From positions 1-37,493 of IMG/VR virus record IMGVR_UViG_3300046817_000309: a stretch of 37,493 nt of DNA; one strand, given 5' to 3'. Shown here piece after piece: positions 6,067 to 13,258 of this stretch; position 1 is the first letter of the stretch, and the number at the start of each line of letters is the position of its first letter. A program made the translations under genes and the position numbers. Under the pieces are notes generated by a model, which was not told the DNA's origin, made no database searches, and worked only from the letters and a program-made list of their open reading frames with translations. Source of the stretch: a virus.

Positions 6067-6406
6067 CATGGCGTTCTACAAGGACCAGATGACGAAAAGG
6101 CCACGGATCGTGATGAAGACGAGCGAGCTACTCCGTAAAGCTAAGGCTGCTCTCTTGGAGATGGGCTGGACGAAGAACACAGCCAGGGACGAGTGGGGCC
6201 GTCATTGCGCGGTCGGAGCCGTTCTCCTGTTCGACGCCGAAACCAAGACGCAAGCCGAGGCGAGAGACTTCCTTTGCACCGCGTGTCCTGGGGTCGAGGA
6301 CGATATTGTCCGATTCAACGACAGAAGGACGACAACATTCAACGACATCATGGACGTGTTTGATCGTGCCGAGAAGCTCGCGTTGATCGACGAAGAGGGA
6401 GTGTAG
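6053..6406 (+). CDS. DUF6197-like protein
   Basis: The 117-aa product shows LLEMGWTKNTARDEWGRHCAVGAVLL, then IVRFNDRRTTTFNDIMDVFDRA. The combination of a GW..........G..CAVGA block, an (F/W)ND..RT block and a terminal DRA helix matches the DUF6197 family, common in actinobacteria and their phages. Its biochemical function is not known to me. It overlaps the previous gene by 14 nt. A possible internal start at Met6 would shorten it slightly. Confidence 0.65.
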   Translation: MNENNMAFYKDQMTKRPRIVMKTSELLRKAKAALLEMGWTKNTARDEWGRHCAVGAVLLFDAETKTQAEARDFLCTACPGVEDDIVRFNDRRTTTFNDIMDVFDRAEKLALIDEEGV

Positions 6407-6612
6407 TGTCCGTAGTCGCAAGAATCACAATGACCGTCAACGTCACGGATACGATGATCGAGGATTTCGGCATCGAAACGGACGTCGGCGAAGAAGTGGA
6501 CGAAGACACCCTGCACGACGCGATCATGGAGGACTTCGTTGGCGACCCCATCGAGTTCATCCATCGCTGCGGCGATAGCGTTGAGCCCGTCACCGTGGAT
6601 ATCATCGCATGA
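6406..6612 (+). CDS. Acidic hypothetical protein, 68 aa
   Basis: GTG overlaps the previous TAG. After a strand-like N-terminus (VVARITMTVNVTDTM) the protein is very acidic, with Asp/Glu making up much of residues 20-55. Small acidic phage proteins often mimic DNA or block basic host proteins, but nothing here shows that directly. It overlaps the next gene's ATG. Confidence 0.65.
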   Translation: MSVVARITMTVNVTDTMIEDFGIETDVGEEVDEDTLHDAIMEDFVGDPIEFIHRCGDSVEPVTVDIIA

Positions 6613-6836
6613 AGAGAACGGGTCAACTTGCAAACGACCAAGTCCTGAATCAGATTCGTGATATTCATACGAAGATCACGACGCTGAATAACGACCCGTC
6701 CTTCATCGTGTGGGTGAAGGATTACCCGGACGTCGTGGAGTCGCTACGGCAAGCACAGCAGTTGTTCTACGAGCTGCGTGCGGGTCGTGTCCTAGACCAT
6801 GCCGCGAGAAAGGAAGCGGCTGAAAGGCAAGAATGA
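6609..6836 (+). CDS. Hypothetical helical protein, 75 aa
   Basis: ATG in an overlap with the preceding stop. It is helical throughout by eye (residues 7-25, 37-58, 62-75), with no Cys and no membrane segment. It resembles a small helical bundle or coiled-coil adaptor. I do not recognise it. The end overlaps the membrane-peptide gene that follows. Confidence 0.6.
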   Translation: MKRTGQLANDQVLNQIRDIHTKITTLNNDPSFIVWVKDYPDVVESLRQAQQLFYELRAGRVLDHAARKEAAERQE

Positions 6837-6979
6837 ACTGGTTCGCGTATATTGGACTATTCGTCATTGGCGCCGTCATGCAGGTGATTGCGTGGCGTCG
6901 CCATGACGGACAACTCGGCCACAAGGCCGTGTTTCTGATCGTTATTGCAAGCGTGCTCGCAATCACACACCCGTTCTAG
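6833..6979 (+). CDS. Two-span membrane peptide, holin-like
   Basis: The 48-aa product has two hydrophobic segments, residues 2-20 and 31-48, joined by a short basic/polar turn (WRRHDGQLGH). A hairpin of two spans with a charged loop is the layout of class II holins and of small exclusion peptides. No endolysin is adjacent; the amidase is about 7.3 kb downstream, so a holin role is inference. Its ATG lies in the GAATGA overlap with the preceding gene. Confidence 0.55.
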   Translation: MNWFAYIGLFVIGAVMQVIAWRRHDGQLGHKAVFLIVIASVLAITHPF

Positions 6980-7027
6980 ATCGCCTACGGGCCAACGATG
7001 TAAGGGAGGACAACATAGGAGGAAGTA

Positions 7028-7690
7028 ATGCGAAAATGGTTATTGATAGGCGTGGTCGTTATCGTTGGATTCGCTACTATGGCCGCTAAGTGCGCGCCGG
7101 TAGACGTTTGGGGAGCGTCGATACAATCAGTTCTATCGCTCTCAAAGCATAGCGACGTCAATGCGACCAGCATCATTACTCCAAGTATTGGAGGCCCGAG
7201 CACGAGGGAGTTATGTCAGTCGTATCCGACGCAAGTGCCGAATCGTACTGACTACTGCCGAGTCTTTCACGGGATCGAAGATATTGATTCTCGTGACTGG
7301 CTCGTTACAATCACGTTGAACGGAGGAACGCCGAAACTCCCTGGTCCCGTGTCCTCATACGACCCTAACTACGGCTGGACAATCACAACGAGCGAAGGTA
7401 CGACATTTGAGAACTGCCAGAACGCGAATGTATCGAGTCCCAATCCGGGGCTCGTCATGCGTTGTGACTTCTTAGTGACGAATCAGTTCTTCGCCAACGG
7501 TAATCCCGGTCAGGGATTGCAGCTCTCGTATGTGCTTGACAAGTTGTGGAACTGGAACCACTACGAACTCTCCGCAGATAAGAACTGTGCGGGGGCGATT
7601 GCAGCGTTGTGGGCTAGTGCCTTGACTGCGATAGTGACGTACAATCTGCTAAGTGACTGTTCCGACACGCCGTGGAACGGACAGCCATAA
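7028..7690 (+). CDS. Secreted Cys-rich protein
   Basis: ATG follows the excellent ribosome site AGGAGGAAGT. The 220-aa product begins MRKWLL then a hydrophobic core (5-20), a signal peptide probably cut near AAKC (19-22); Lys before Cys22 argues against a classic lipobox. Seven cysteines (22, 63, 77, 130, 146, 187, 211) suggest disulfides outside the cell. A second hydrophobic stretch spans about 188-207. The gene stands slightly apart (48-nt gap, own strong ribosome site) and is followed by a strong terminator. Such isolated exported proteins in phages are often host-envelope modifiers or exclusion factors; nothing proves that here. Confidence 0.65.
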   Translation: MRKWLLIGVVVIVGFATMAAKCAPVDVWGASIQSVLSLSKHSDVNATSIITPSIGGPSTRELCQSYPTQVPNRTDYCRVFHGIEDIDSRDWLVTITLNGGTPKLPGPVSSYDPNYGWTITTSEGTTFENCQNANVSSPNPGLVMRCDFLVTNQFFANGNPGQGLQLSYVLDKLWNWNHYELSADKNCAGAIAALWASALTAIVTYNLLSDCSDTPWNGQP

Positions 7691-7711
7691 AGTAGCAAGG
7701 ACGCGAATAAT

Positions 7712-7751
7712 GAGAAAGGCCCGGAGGAACGAATCCCTCCGGGCCTTTCTC
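7712..7751. terminator. Strong bidirectional intrinsic terminator
   Basis: A perfect 16-bp stem (7712-7727 with 7736-7751) closes an 8-nt loop. The stem has an A-rich foot and T-rich end on each strand (GAGAAAGGCCC / GGGCCTTTCTC), so it works in both directions. It ends the rightward block after the secreted-protein gene and would also end leftward transcription from the promoter at 7852-7881. Confidence 0.85.
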
Positions 7752-7846
7752 ACGCCTTAACCGTCCAACACGCAGCGGCCCCGAGCCGTCCTCTGTGCCT
7801 GACCAGGGGGAGTCTCACGTACCCCTGATCGGCTACGCCACGGGTC
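7712..7846 (-). ncRNA. Predicted leftward small RNA (~135 nt)
   Basis: A consensus minus-strand promoter (-35 TTGACA, 18-nt spacer, -10 TATAGT) would start RNA near 7846. The bidirectional terminator would end it near 7712. Between them lie a 9-bp hairpin (one G-U; arms about 7821-7829 and 7799-7808) and a smaller GC hairpin around 7775-7790. The only minus-strand open frame here has no ribosome site and an arbitrary-looking protein. No tRNA features (T-arm, anticodon arm, CCA) are visible. It is best read as an orphan phage small RNA. Confidence 0.5.
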
Positions 7847-7851
7847 CGATC

Positions 7852-7881
7852 ACTATACAAAATCCCGCTCGATCTTGTCAA
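7852..7881 (-). promoter_or_regulatory. Leftward sigma70-type promoter
   Basis: On the minus strand TTGACA (7881-7876) is followed after 18 nt by TATAGT (7857-7852). Both boxes are near consensus. It points toward the terminator only about 100 nt away, so its product is a small RNA rather than an mRNA. Confidence 0.65.
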
Positions 7882-7904
7882 GCGTCCAGGAAAATCTTCA
7901 CAAG

Positions 7905-7948
7905 TGCGAACATGGGAACACAAGAAATGTTGTGTTCGCATGTTCGCA
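7905..7948. promoter_or_regulatory. 19-bp near-perfect palindrome, operator-like
   Basis: The arms 7905-7923 and 7930-7948 are complementary over 19 positions with a single G-G mismatch, around the 6-nt centre GAAATG. The inner TTGTGTTC and outer CATGTTCGC elements are themselves repeated motifs. It sits between the leftward promoter and the rightward promoters, as expected for a dimeric regulator's site, although as RNA it would form a hairpin followed by GTTTTC. A repressor site, origin element or terminator remain possible. Confidence 0.6.
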
Positions 7949-7962
7949 GTTTTCACGAGTAG

Positions 7963-7991
7963 TTAGACCCCTCCTGCCGTCCTGTTATCAT
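7963..7991 (+). promoter_or_regulatory. Weak rightward promoter candidate
   Basis: TTAGAC and TATCAT are separated by 17 nt, just downstream of the palindrome. The -35 box is poor. Listed because the spacing is right and the position is sensible; it may be chance. Confidence 0.3.
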
Positions 7992-8092
7992 ACACGTCGC
8001 TGTCAAGCGTGGGGTCTGACCTGCTAAAACACGTACAGCGGTCTCGATCTCAGGTTGAGGGTAGCGGACTGTGGCGCGCGGCCAGGTTCCCA

Positions 8093-8121
8093 TTGACACG
8101 GCCTACCGCAGAGAGTAGTAT
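8093..8121 (+). promoter_or_regulatory. Rightward sigma70 promoter of the recombination operon
   Basis: TTGACA (8093-8098), a 17-nt spacer and TAGTAT (8116-8121) make a near-perfect housekeeping-type promoter. Transcription would start near 8128, about 30 nt before the first gene. It implies that this operon is read by host RNA polymerase without phage help. Confidence 0.75.
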
Positions 8122-8159
8122 TCATAGTCCATGACCGTCCTCATCGAATCGAGTCTCCA

Positions 8160-8600
8160 ATGGCGGAATATAGCGCGGACCGTTTCTACGTCGACGCCAC
8201 AGATGGGCGCGGCAATAGAGAAAAGGTCCAAATCACTATTCCGCCAAGCCTATACCACGAGCTAGGCAATATGATGGCTGCGCGGACCGTGCCGGATTAC
8301 CGCACGATGGCTGACTTCTTCCGAGACGCGGCTATTCATCGTCTCCATTATCTCAAAGAGAACGACTTCGAGTTGACGCCAGCGCAACTGAACATGCTGG
8401 CGATCCTCCGGTCGTCTAGCGAGCTACAGGCAGAGAAGAAAGTTCTAGACGTACTGAATGAGAACGTCGAGAACTACCGCACCCTTCTCGCTGGATCGAA
8501 CCAGCTAGAGAAACGTGTGCTTCGTGACCGCATCCAACGTGACTTGGACACGCTGACGATGCCGTCAAGACTCCGTAGTGCGCTAGAAGAACTTCTGTGA
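8160..8600 (+). CDS. Ribbon-helix-helix-type DNA-binding protein
   Basis: The 146-aa first gene of the operon has a likely RHH fold: strand 22-28 (KVQITIP), helix 29-42 and helix 47-66 (TMADFFRDAAIHRLHYL). The C-terminal 80 residues are helical and could mediate oligomerisation. RHH proteins are usually dimeric repressors or partition-like proteins. As promoter-proximal gene next to a large palindrome it is a natural candidate for an autoregulator of the control region; that is inference. No clear Shine-Dalgarno precedes the ATG, so the start rests on the short leader. Its stop overlaps the helicase GTG. Confidence 0.6.
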   Translation: MAEYSADRFYVDATDGRGNREKVQITIPPSLYHELGNMMAARTVPDYRTMADFFRDAAIHRLHYLKENDFELTPAQLNMLAILRSSSELQAEKKVLDVLNENVENYRTLLAGSNQLEKRVLRDRIQRDLDTLTMPSRLRSALEELL

Positions 8601-10192
8601 CTTCCGATAAGACGCTTCAACTCATTAACGACGCCCGGAATCGGGCGATCAGTCGCGTCAATCCCAAGTTACAGGACTTGCCGTCCTGGGCTAGCAACTT
8701 TCGACCGCATCAGATTGTCGCGGTAAAGTCGATCATGGCTGCGTTTGAGGACAATGATGTTGTCGTATTAGACGCGCCGACTGGTACGGGTAAGACGTTA
8801 ATCGCTGAGACGGTTAGGAGGTTGTTAAATGTACGGGCGTTATACGTGTGCTCGTCGAAGCACCTTCAAGATCAGTTCGCGGATGACTATGATTACGCCG
8901 CCGTGCTTAAGGGACGGACTAATTACGTCCCGGCAGGGGCCGTGGCTGATTGGGCGGGAGCCACATGCGGGGATTGCGGTGGGGATAACTGTTCCTTGTG
9001 CGAGGACGCCGCCTCGTGCCCATATACGATGGCGAAGACGCGGGCATTGGCTGAACCTCTGGCAGTAGTTAACACGGCCTATGCGCTGACAGAGTGGAAT
9101 AGCCCGTATTCCGTGTTCAGTGGGCGCGGGCTAGTGATCGCAGACGAAGCCGACACACTAGAAGGGGAGATGTTACGTTATGTTGGAGTGGAAATCGGAC
9201 GAGCCCGTTGTATGCGGTACGGGTTATCTGAACCTGCAAAAGTCACTGTTGCAGCTTCTTGGCGAGAGTGGATGGACAGCGCAGTTCCCCGACTCGTTAC
9301 TAAGAGGCGTAACGTTCAAGGCAACAGTCTACGGGCCGTCAGGGAGAAAGCTTACCTTACGCGGCTCATTGGAAAACTCAAGGGAATCGCCCCGCAGCTA
9401 GAGGACGGGTGGGTCTACACCGGCAAGAACGGCAACATCTCGTTCAAGCCGATCCGAGTGGACGAGCTAGGGGAGAGAACGTTATGGAGGCACGGCCGGA
9501 AATGGTTGCTAATGAGTGCGACCATTATATCTGCTGGCGATTTGCTTACGAACTTAGGTTACGAGGCGAATTGGGCAGCCGTCAATGTTCCATCCGTATT
9601 CCCGAAGCAGAATCGTCCTGTCATAGTCCAACCGTCCGCCGATATGTCAAGGAAGGCGAATGAATCTACTGCGCTTGTACGAACACTACTCCCTATCCTT
9701 GGAAAGCACCGTAGCGAGCACGTGCTGTTGCATTGCGTGTCGTACCAACTTGCTGAATATCTTCATGGCGAACTGGTTGGACGCTGCGGAGAGATTGGAA
9801 TGGGATGCTCCACTTATACGGGATCAGATGGAAAAGCTGACGCTCTCGCTCGATTCGGAGAGCAAGGAGGCCACCTGCTCATTGCTCCGTCTTTGGATCG
9901 CGGGGTCGATCTCCCCGACGAACAATGCCGAGTCGTAATCATCGCCAAAGTGCCGTACCCGTATCTAGGCGATCGCCAGGTTAACGCGCGGCTGCATAGT
10001 AAGGGCGGGCAGGTTTGGTATAACGTCCAGACTGTACGGAGTATCGTCCAGATGACAGGTCGAGGCGTTCGGCATGAGGACGACTGGTGCGTTAGTTACA
10101 TCATTGACTCGCAGTTCAACAACTTGTGGAGCAGAGGGAGGGGTCTATTTCCGTTATGGTGGAAGGAAGCAATGGAATGGAAACGTGCGTAA
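8597..10192 (+). CDS. DinG/Rad3-type Fe-S DNA helicase
   Basis: The 531-aa superfamily 2 helicase would unwind DNA 5'-3' using ATP. Motif I APTGTGKT is at 60-67 and the Walker B DEAD box at 183-186 (IADEAD). Between them lies a Cys cluster (C124, C127, C132, C135, C141) fitting the 4Fe-4S domain of XPD/DinG proteins. Motif VI (QMTGRGVRHEDD) lies near the C-terminus. It is shorter than cellular DinG (about 700 aa), as usual for phage versions. The GTG start overlaps the preceding stop (GTGA). It probably serves recombination or replication with the nuclease and ATPase genes downstream. Confidence 0.85.
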   Translation: MTSDKTLQLINDARNRAISRVNPKLQDLPSWASNFRPHQIVAVKSIMAAFEDNDVVVLDAPTGTGKTLIAETVRRLLNVRALYVCSSKHLQDQFADDYDYAAVLKGRTNYVPAGAVADWAGATCGDCGGDNCSLCEDAASCPYTMAKTRALAEPLAVVNTAYALTEWNSPYSVFSGRGLVIADEADTLEGEMLRYVGVEIGRARCMRYGLSEPAKVTVAASWREWMDSAVPRLVTKRRNVQGNSLRAVREKAYLTRLIGKLKGIAPQLEDGWVYTGKNGNISFKPIRVDELGERTLWRHGRKWLLMSATIISAGDLLTNLGYEANWAAVNVPSVFPKQNRPVIVQPSADMSRKANESTALVRTLLPILGKHRSEHVLLHCVSYQLAEYLHGELVGRCGEIGMGCSTYTGSDGKADALARFGEQGGHLLIAPSLDRGVDLPDEQCRVVIIAKVPYPYLGDRQVNARLHSKGGQVWYNVQTVRSIVQMTGRGVRHEDDWCVSYIIDSQFNNLWSRGRGLFPLWWKEAMEWKRA

Positions 10193-10229
10193 AGGTAGAC
10201 GTAGGAACCGACACAACGAGGAGTGGACA

Positions 10230-10931
10230 GTGACAGACGAAGAGGAACTTTGGGGTACGGATTCGGGGCTGGTAACGGATTACGAGGGCGTGATCGCCGA
10301 TGCCTTCTTCCAACTGAACAGCGAGTCACAGTTCGGTGACCCGCAGACTCAGTTGCGGTTGAAGTTCGCCACGACTGACGACAAGGTTGTGGAGGAACGG
10401 TGGAACTGCGGGCCGGATTGGGTGAGCAACGACGGTGGAGAAACCGTTACGCATCCAGGCGGGAAGAAGAAGTTCAACCAGAATGCGCAGGCCGGCAAGT
10501 TCGTGAAGGCGGCTATGGAGGCGATGCTTCAAGAGTTGACCATCGACGACTTGAAGGCTCGTGGGGCGCCCACAACTGCGAAGACTTGGCTCGGCCTGCG
10601 ATTCTTCATGGAGGCAACGACGAGCAGCGGCAAGAATCGAACGACCGGCGAGGACTGGTCGTCCACAAAGAACTACCCCACGAAGTTCATGGGGATGGGC
10701 GAAGAGACGAGTGGAGAGGTCGGGGTCGGGACTGTCGCACTGATCCCGTCTGATCCGTTGGAGCGTCTGACCGGCGATAACGTCGCCAAGGTGACGCTAC
10801 TCGCAAAGACGTTGCCTTTTGGCGAATGGTTGGATAAAGTAATGGAAGTCGAAGGAGTGTTGGGGAACGACGAGTTGGTCGCCCTACTCCCCGACGAGTC
10901 CGGTCTATACACGACACTGAGGGAGAAGTAA
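10230..10931 (+). CDS. Possible ssDNA-binding/recombination accessory protein
   Basis: I choose GTG 10230 because GAGGAG lies 6 nt upstream; the frame continues back into the helicase gene but without a start signal. The 233-aa product has strand-rich segments (AFFQLNSESQFGDPQTQLRLKF), a KKFNQNAQAGKFVKAAMEAML helix and GLRFFMEA. Genes of this type lie near Sak4 and Cas4-like genes in many actinobacterial phages and are sometimes annotated as SSB-like. I cannot confirm an OB fold by eye, so the function is tentative. Its stop is immediately followed by the next ATG. Confidence 0.5.
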   Translation: MTDEEELWGTDSGLVTDYEGVIADAFFQLNSESQFGDPQTQLRLKFATTDDKVVEERWNCGPDWVSNDGGETVTHPGGKKKFNQNAQAGKFVKAAMEAMLQELTIDDLKARGAPTTAKTWLGLRFFMEATTSSGKNRTTGEDWSSTKNYPTKFMGMGEETSGEVGVGTVALIPSDPLERLTGDNVAKVTLLAKTLPFGEWLDKVMEVEGVLGNDELVALLPDESGLYTTLREK

Positions 10932-11450
10932 ATGACGGCTACAGAGACGAAGGAGAAGGGCAAGCGGTCCGTCCAGTACGGCATCATGGACGTTCAGGAC
11001 TCGCTCCCGGCGAAGCCTGCCGGTCAGACTCGCCCGAGCCCGCTGATGGTCACAGTCCAGGACGTTATCGACAACCCGACGTATGTCGGCAAGGCGGTCT
11101 GCATCGCGGTCTACGACTCAAAGACGGCTTGTGGGGCCGCGGCGAATGTTCTTCGTCAGCGTTTCGGTCGCTCTGCGAAGGTGAAGGGCGTTGAGTTCGC
11201 GACCCGGAAGCACACGGTCACGGACCCGGAAACGGGCGAAGTCGTGGACAAGCACGGCCTGTGGGTGATTAACCGTCCCGATCAGATCGTTCCTGGCGAA
11301 CTGGAAAAGCACGAAGCCGCTGAGGCCGCGCGACTGACAAAGCTTGCCGACAAGGCAGCCGCGAAGAAGGCTGCGGACGCAAACGGAGGCTCTGTGGCTA
11401 CCGCACCGGCCAGTGGGAGTAAGGCCCAAAAGGCTGCCGCGAAGGGCTGA
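10932..11450 (+). CDS. Hypothetical protein with Ala/Lys-rich tail
   Basis: ATG directly follows the previous stop; GGGAGAAG serves as ribosome site. Residues 38-125 form a compact alpha/beta-like domain (MVTVQDVIDNPTYVGKAVCIAVYDSK ... GLWVIN). Residues 130-172 are a long helix then an Ala/Lys/Ser/Gly tail like histone H1 ends. The tail could bind nucleic acid nonspecifically. It is the last gene before a terminator, and pairs with the preceding gene in size and position. The family is not recognised. Confidence 0.65.
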   Translation: MTATETKEKGKRSVQYGIMDVQDSLPAKPAGQTRPSPLMVTVQDVIDNPTYVGKAVCIAVYDSKTACGAAANVLRQRFGRSAKVKGVEFATRKHTVTDPETGEVVDKHGLWVINRPDQIVPGELEKHEAAEAARLTKLADKAAAKKAADANGGSVATAPASGSKAQKAAAKG

Positions 11451-11454
11451 GATC

Positions 11455-11512
11455 GAAACAGGGAGGGAGTGAGGACCAGGTAACCGATACTGGACCGCTC
11501 CCTCCCTGTTTC
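11455..11512 (+). terminator. Intrinsic terminator, 15-bp stem
   Basis: GAAACAGGGAGGGAG (11455-11469) pairs perfectly with 11498-11512. The 28-nt loop holds a small nested hairpin (CCAG/CTGG), and TCATTTTGGG follows. It probably reduces or ends transcription after the preceding gene. Downstream genes may rely on read-through, since no new promoter is obvious before 11530. Confidence 0.7.
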
Positions 11513-11529
11513 TCATTTTGGGAGGCGTG

Positions 11530-11730
11530 ATGGGAGAGTGGATCGCCGCCGTTTATGAGGGTGAACCAACCGTGACCGCGCATTGCCGGTCATGTAAATG
11601 GTCAACTCTGACGGAGCCTTACGACAATGCCGCTTCACACACGATGTGGAGCGGCCATAAAACGTTTGTGGCAAAGATTCAGGCGACATACTTTGAGCCT
11701 GAGAAGATGACGGTGAAGGAGAAGCCGTGA
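11530..11730 (+). CDS. Small C2H2-like zinc protein (66 aa)
   Basis: ATG 11530 is preferred, with GGGAGG 4 nt upstream; a TTG at 11518 in the same frame is possible. C19-x2-C22 and H37-x5-H43 form a plausible C2H2 zinc site, and a Trp follows the second Cys. A similar C-x-C-G-W ... H-x-H arrangement occurs in the gene at 14170. The function is unknown. It overlaps the nuclease gene's GTG by 4 nt. Confidence 0.65.
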   Translation: MGEWIAAVYEGEPTVTAHCRSCKWSTLTEPYDNAASHTMWSGHKTFVAKIQATYFEPEKMTVKEKP

Positions 11731-12686
11731 GGGTGTATCGCGCGTCAGGGTTAGGCGGGTGCATGAAGGCGCAGATCGCTCAACATCTAGAGTATCGCGC
11801 CGTTGACACGTCTAAACAGATGGAGAACTTCGCTAACGAGGGGGAACTTCACGAGGATGACGTCGTCCGAAAACTAAAGACTGTGACGCATCGTCAGGAG
11901 TCCGTATCGTTCGGAATATCGAACGCGTTCGATATCGTCGGCCATATCGACGGCATCTACTACGACGATATCCGTGACGAACAGTTCCTTCTAGAAGTCA
12001 AGTCCATGAGTAAAGACGTCTGGCGGGAGTTCACGGATAAGGGTTGGGACACGCCCGGCCATATTCAGCGGTACAAGTGGCAGATTAGCGTCTACATGCT
12101 AGCGACCAAACTGCCGTGTTACTTCGTTGCTAAGAACCGGAACGATGGACGACTACACACTGAGATCATCCGGGAACCGTTCTATACACAGTCCGAGATC
12201 ATCTTACGTGTCGTAATAATGGAGCGGGCGGTCAGGAAGGGTGAGCTTCCTAACGAGTGTGACGTCAACAACTTCCCCTGCCCGTACTTCTACTTGGAGG
12301 AAGTGGACCCCGTTGATCTAGCGGAGGACGAGATTCTTGACGCACTTGCTGAGATGTACGAAGAGGCCCGACTGGACGTCAAGATCGCGGAAGGTCGCCA
12401 GAAGGAAGCACGCAAGGCTCTGGACGCGGGTATGGGCGACCGGGAGAAGGTAGAGACGGAGAAGGCTAAAGTTACGTACTATCAACGTAAAGGAAAGAAG
12501 TTCGACCTGGCTAAAGCGAAGGAAGAGTTAGGCGAGGAAGTTGTCGAAGGTCTAATGACGCCGACGCAATATAAAGGGCTTCGCGTCACGATAAAGGAGG
12601 ATCGTGAGTCAGGACGGGGAACGGAAGTGGGAGCCAGTGAAGCCGATGAACCTGGGGGAGACGACAGCGGAGGTGCAACTGATTAA
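11727..12686 (+). CDS. Cas4/RecB-like PD-(D/E)XK exonuclease
   Basis: The 319-aa nuclease would resect DNA ends to give single strands for annealing. Seen motifs are C12, E40-x-H42, the GHIDG acidic residue D75, the LLEVK motif with E90 and K92, the Q119-containing helix (KWQISVY), and C178 and C185. This is the RecB-family core, with a Cas4-like cysteine set (C12 plus C-terminal Cys; C131 may contribute), so an Fe-S cluster is possible but the spacing is not canonical. Residues 195-290 are a long charged helical region. The last 27 codons are Gly/Asp-rich and overlap the next gene in another frame. Confidence 0.75.
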   Translation: MRVYRASGLGGCMKAQIAQHLEYRAVDTSKQMENFANEGELHEDDVVRKLKTVTHRQESVSFGISNAFDIVGHIDGIYYDDIRDEQFLLEVKSMSKDVWREFTDKGWDTPGHIQRYKWQISVYMLATKLPCYFVAKNRNDGRLHTEIIREPFYTQSEIILRVVIMERAVRKGELPNECDVNNFPCPYFYLEEVDPVDLAEDEILDALAEMYEEARLDVKIAEGRQKEARKALDAGMGDREKVETEKAKVTYYQRKGKKFDLAKAKEELGEEVVEGLMTPTQYKGLRVTIKEDRESGRGTEVGASEADEPGGDDSGGATD

Positions 12687-12960
12687 TGACGCGTACCATA
12701 TGCAGCGGCGACTCGCTGACCATATCGAACACGTCAAGGAACATCTAGAGAAGGGCGACTATCCGAACGTCGTCTATCATCTCGTTATTATCCAACTCGC
12801 GAGTCTCGCTGTCGCTGAGGAAATGGTGCGGCTATTGGTCAGTAACGCGGAAATGGCTGAGCTTGTCGCTACTTCCGCTGGTGGGCTTGGTGGGATGGTT
12901 GCCGTCACGATCCGGGACTTGCAGACGATGAAGGTGGAGGAAGCGTATGAATCTGATTGA
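12604..12960 (+). CDS. Hypothetical helical protein, 118 aa
   Basis: GTG 12604 is preceded by AAAGGAGGA, a strong ribosome site, which supports this start despite an 83-nt overlap with the nuclease gene. The protein is helical: residues 22-50 charged, 57-83 hydrophobic and Ala/Leu-rich (not a clear membrane span), then an Ala/Gly segment. I do not recognise the family. It overlaps the next ATG. Confidence 0.65.
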   Translation: MSQDGERKWEPVKPMNLGETTAEVQLINDAYHMQRRLADHIEHVKEHLEKGDYPNVVYHLVIIQLASLAVAEEMVRLLVSNAEMAELVATSAGGLGGMVAVTIRDLQTMKVEEAYESD

Positions 12961-13258
12961 GTGGGTCATTGAGGAAAATAAGTACGTGCGGGCTAAGGTG
13001 GAAGTGACAGGTCGTAGGCCCGCAGATTACCTGTCAATGGACCCAAGTAGCGCGGAAGACAATAACTTCTGGCGGGATATCTGCATGTACGTACGTCGAG
13101 CTACCATTTTGGGCCTGGATACCGCCGCTGGGCGTCAGGCGATTGGGAAGGGCTACATGGTGTATAGCGCGTACTTGGAAGCGGTAACAAATATGTACGG
13201 CCCGATGCCTGTCGGGGGTATGCCGTCCGGAGTGGTTATCGAAGATGCTGCGATCTGA
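12947..13258 (+). CDS. Hypothetical protein, 103 aa
   Basis: ATG overlaps the previous gene by 14 nt, after GGAGGAAGCGT. The protein has an N-terminal strand-helix region, a central helix with the basic CMYVRRATI, and a Gly/Pro-rich C-terminus. It sits directly before the Sak4-like ATPase and overlaps it by 14 nt, so it may work with it. No motif is recognised. Confidence 0.6.
   Translation: MNLIEWVIEENKYVRAKVEVTGRRPADYLSMDPSSAEDNNFWRDICMYVRRATILGLDTAAGRQAIGKGYMVYSAYLEAVTNMYGPMPVGGMPSGVVIEDAAI

Noticed and set aside
7712-7846. tRNA gene in the control region
   Set aside because: The predicted RNA lacks an acceptor stem match, T-arm consensus and CCA; no tRNA was found anywhere in the window by eye.
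7750-7956. Minus-strand open frame, 68 aa
   Set aside because: No ribosome site, crosses the predicted promoter and palindrome, and its composition is arbitrary; a small RNA fits better.
8001-8010. Second leftward promoter at the repeated TGTCAAGCGT
   Set aside because: The -35-like box has a TATGAT only 8 nt away and nothing at 16-19 nt.
10074-10229. Upstream extension of the SSB-like gene
   Set aside because: Lies inside the helicase coding sequence; GTG 10230 has a clear ribosome site.
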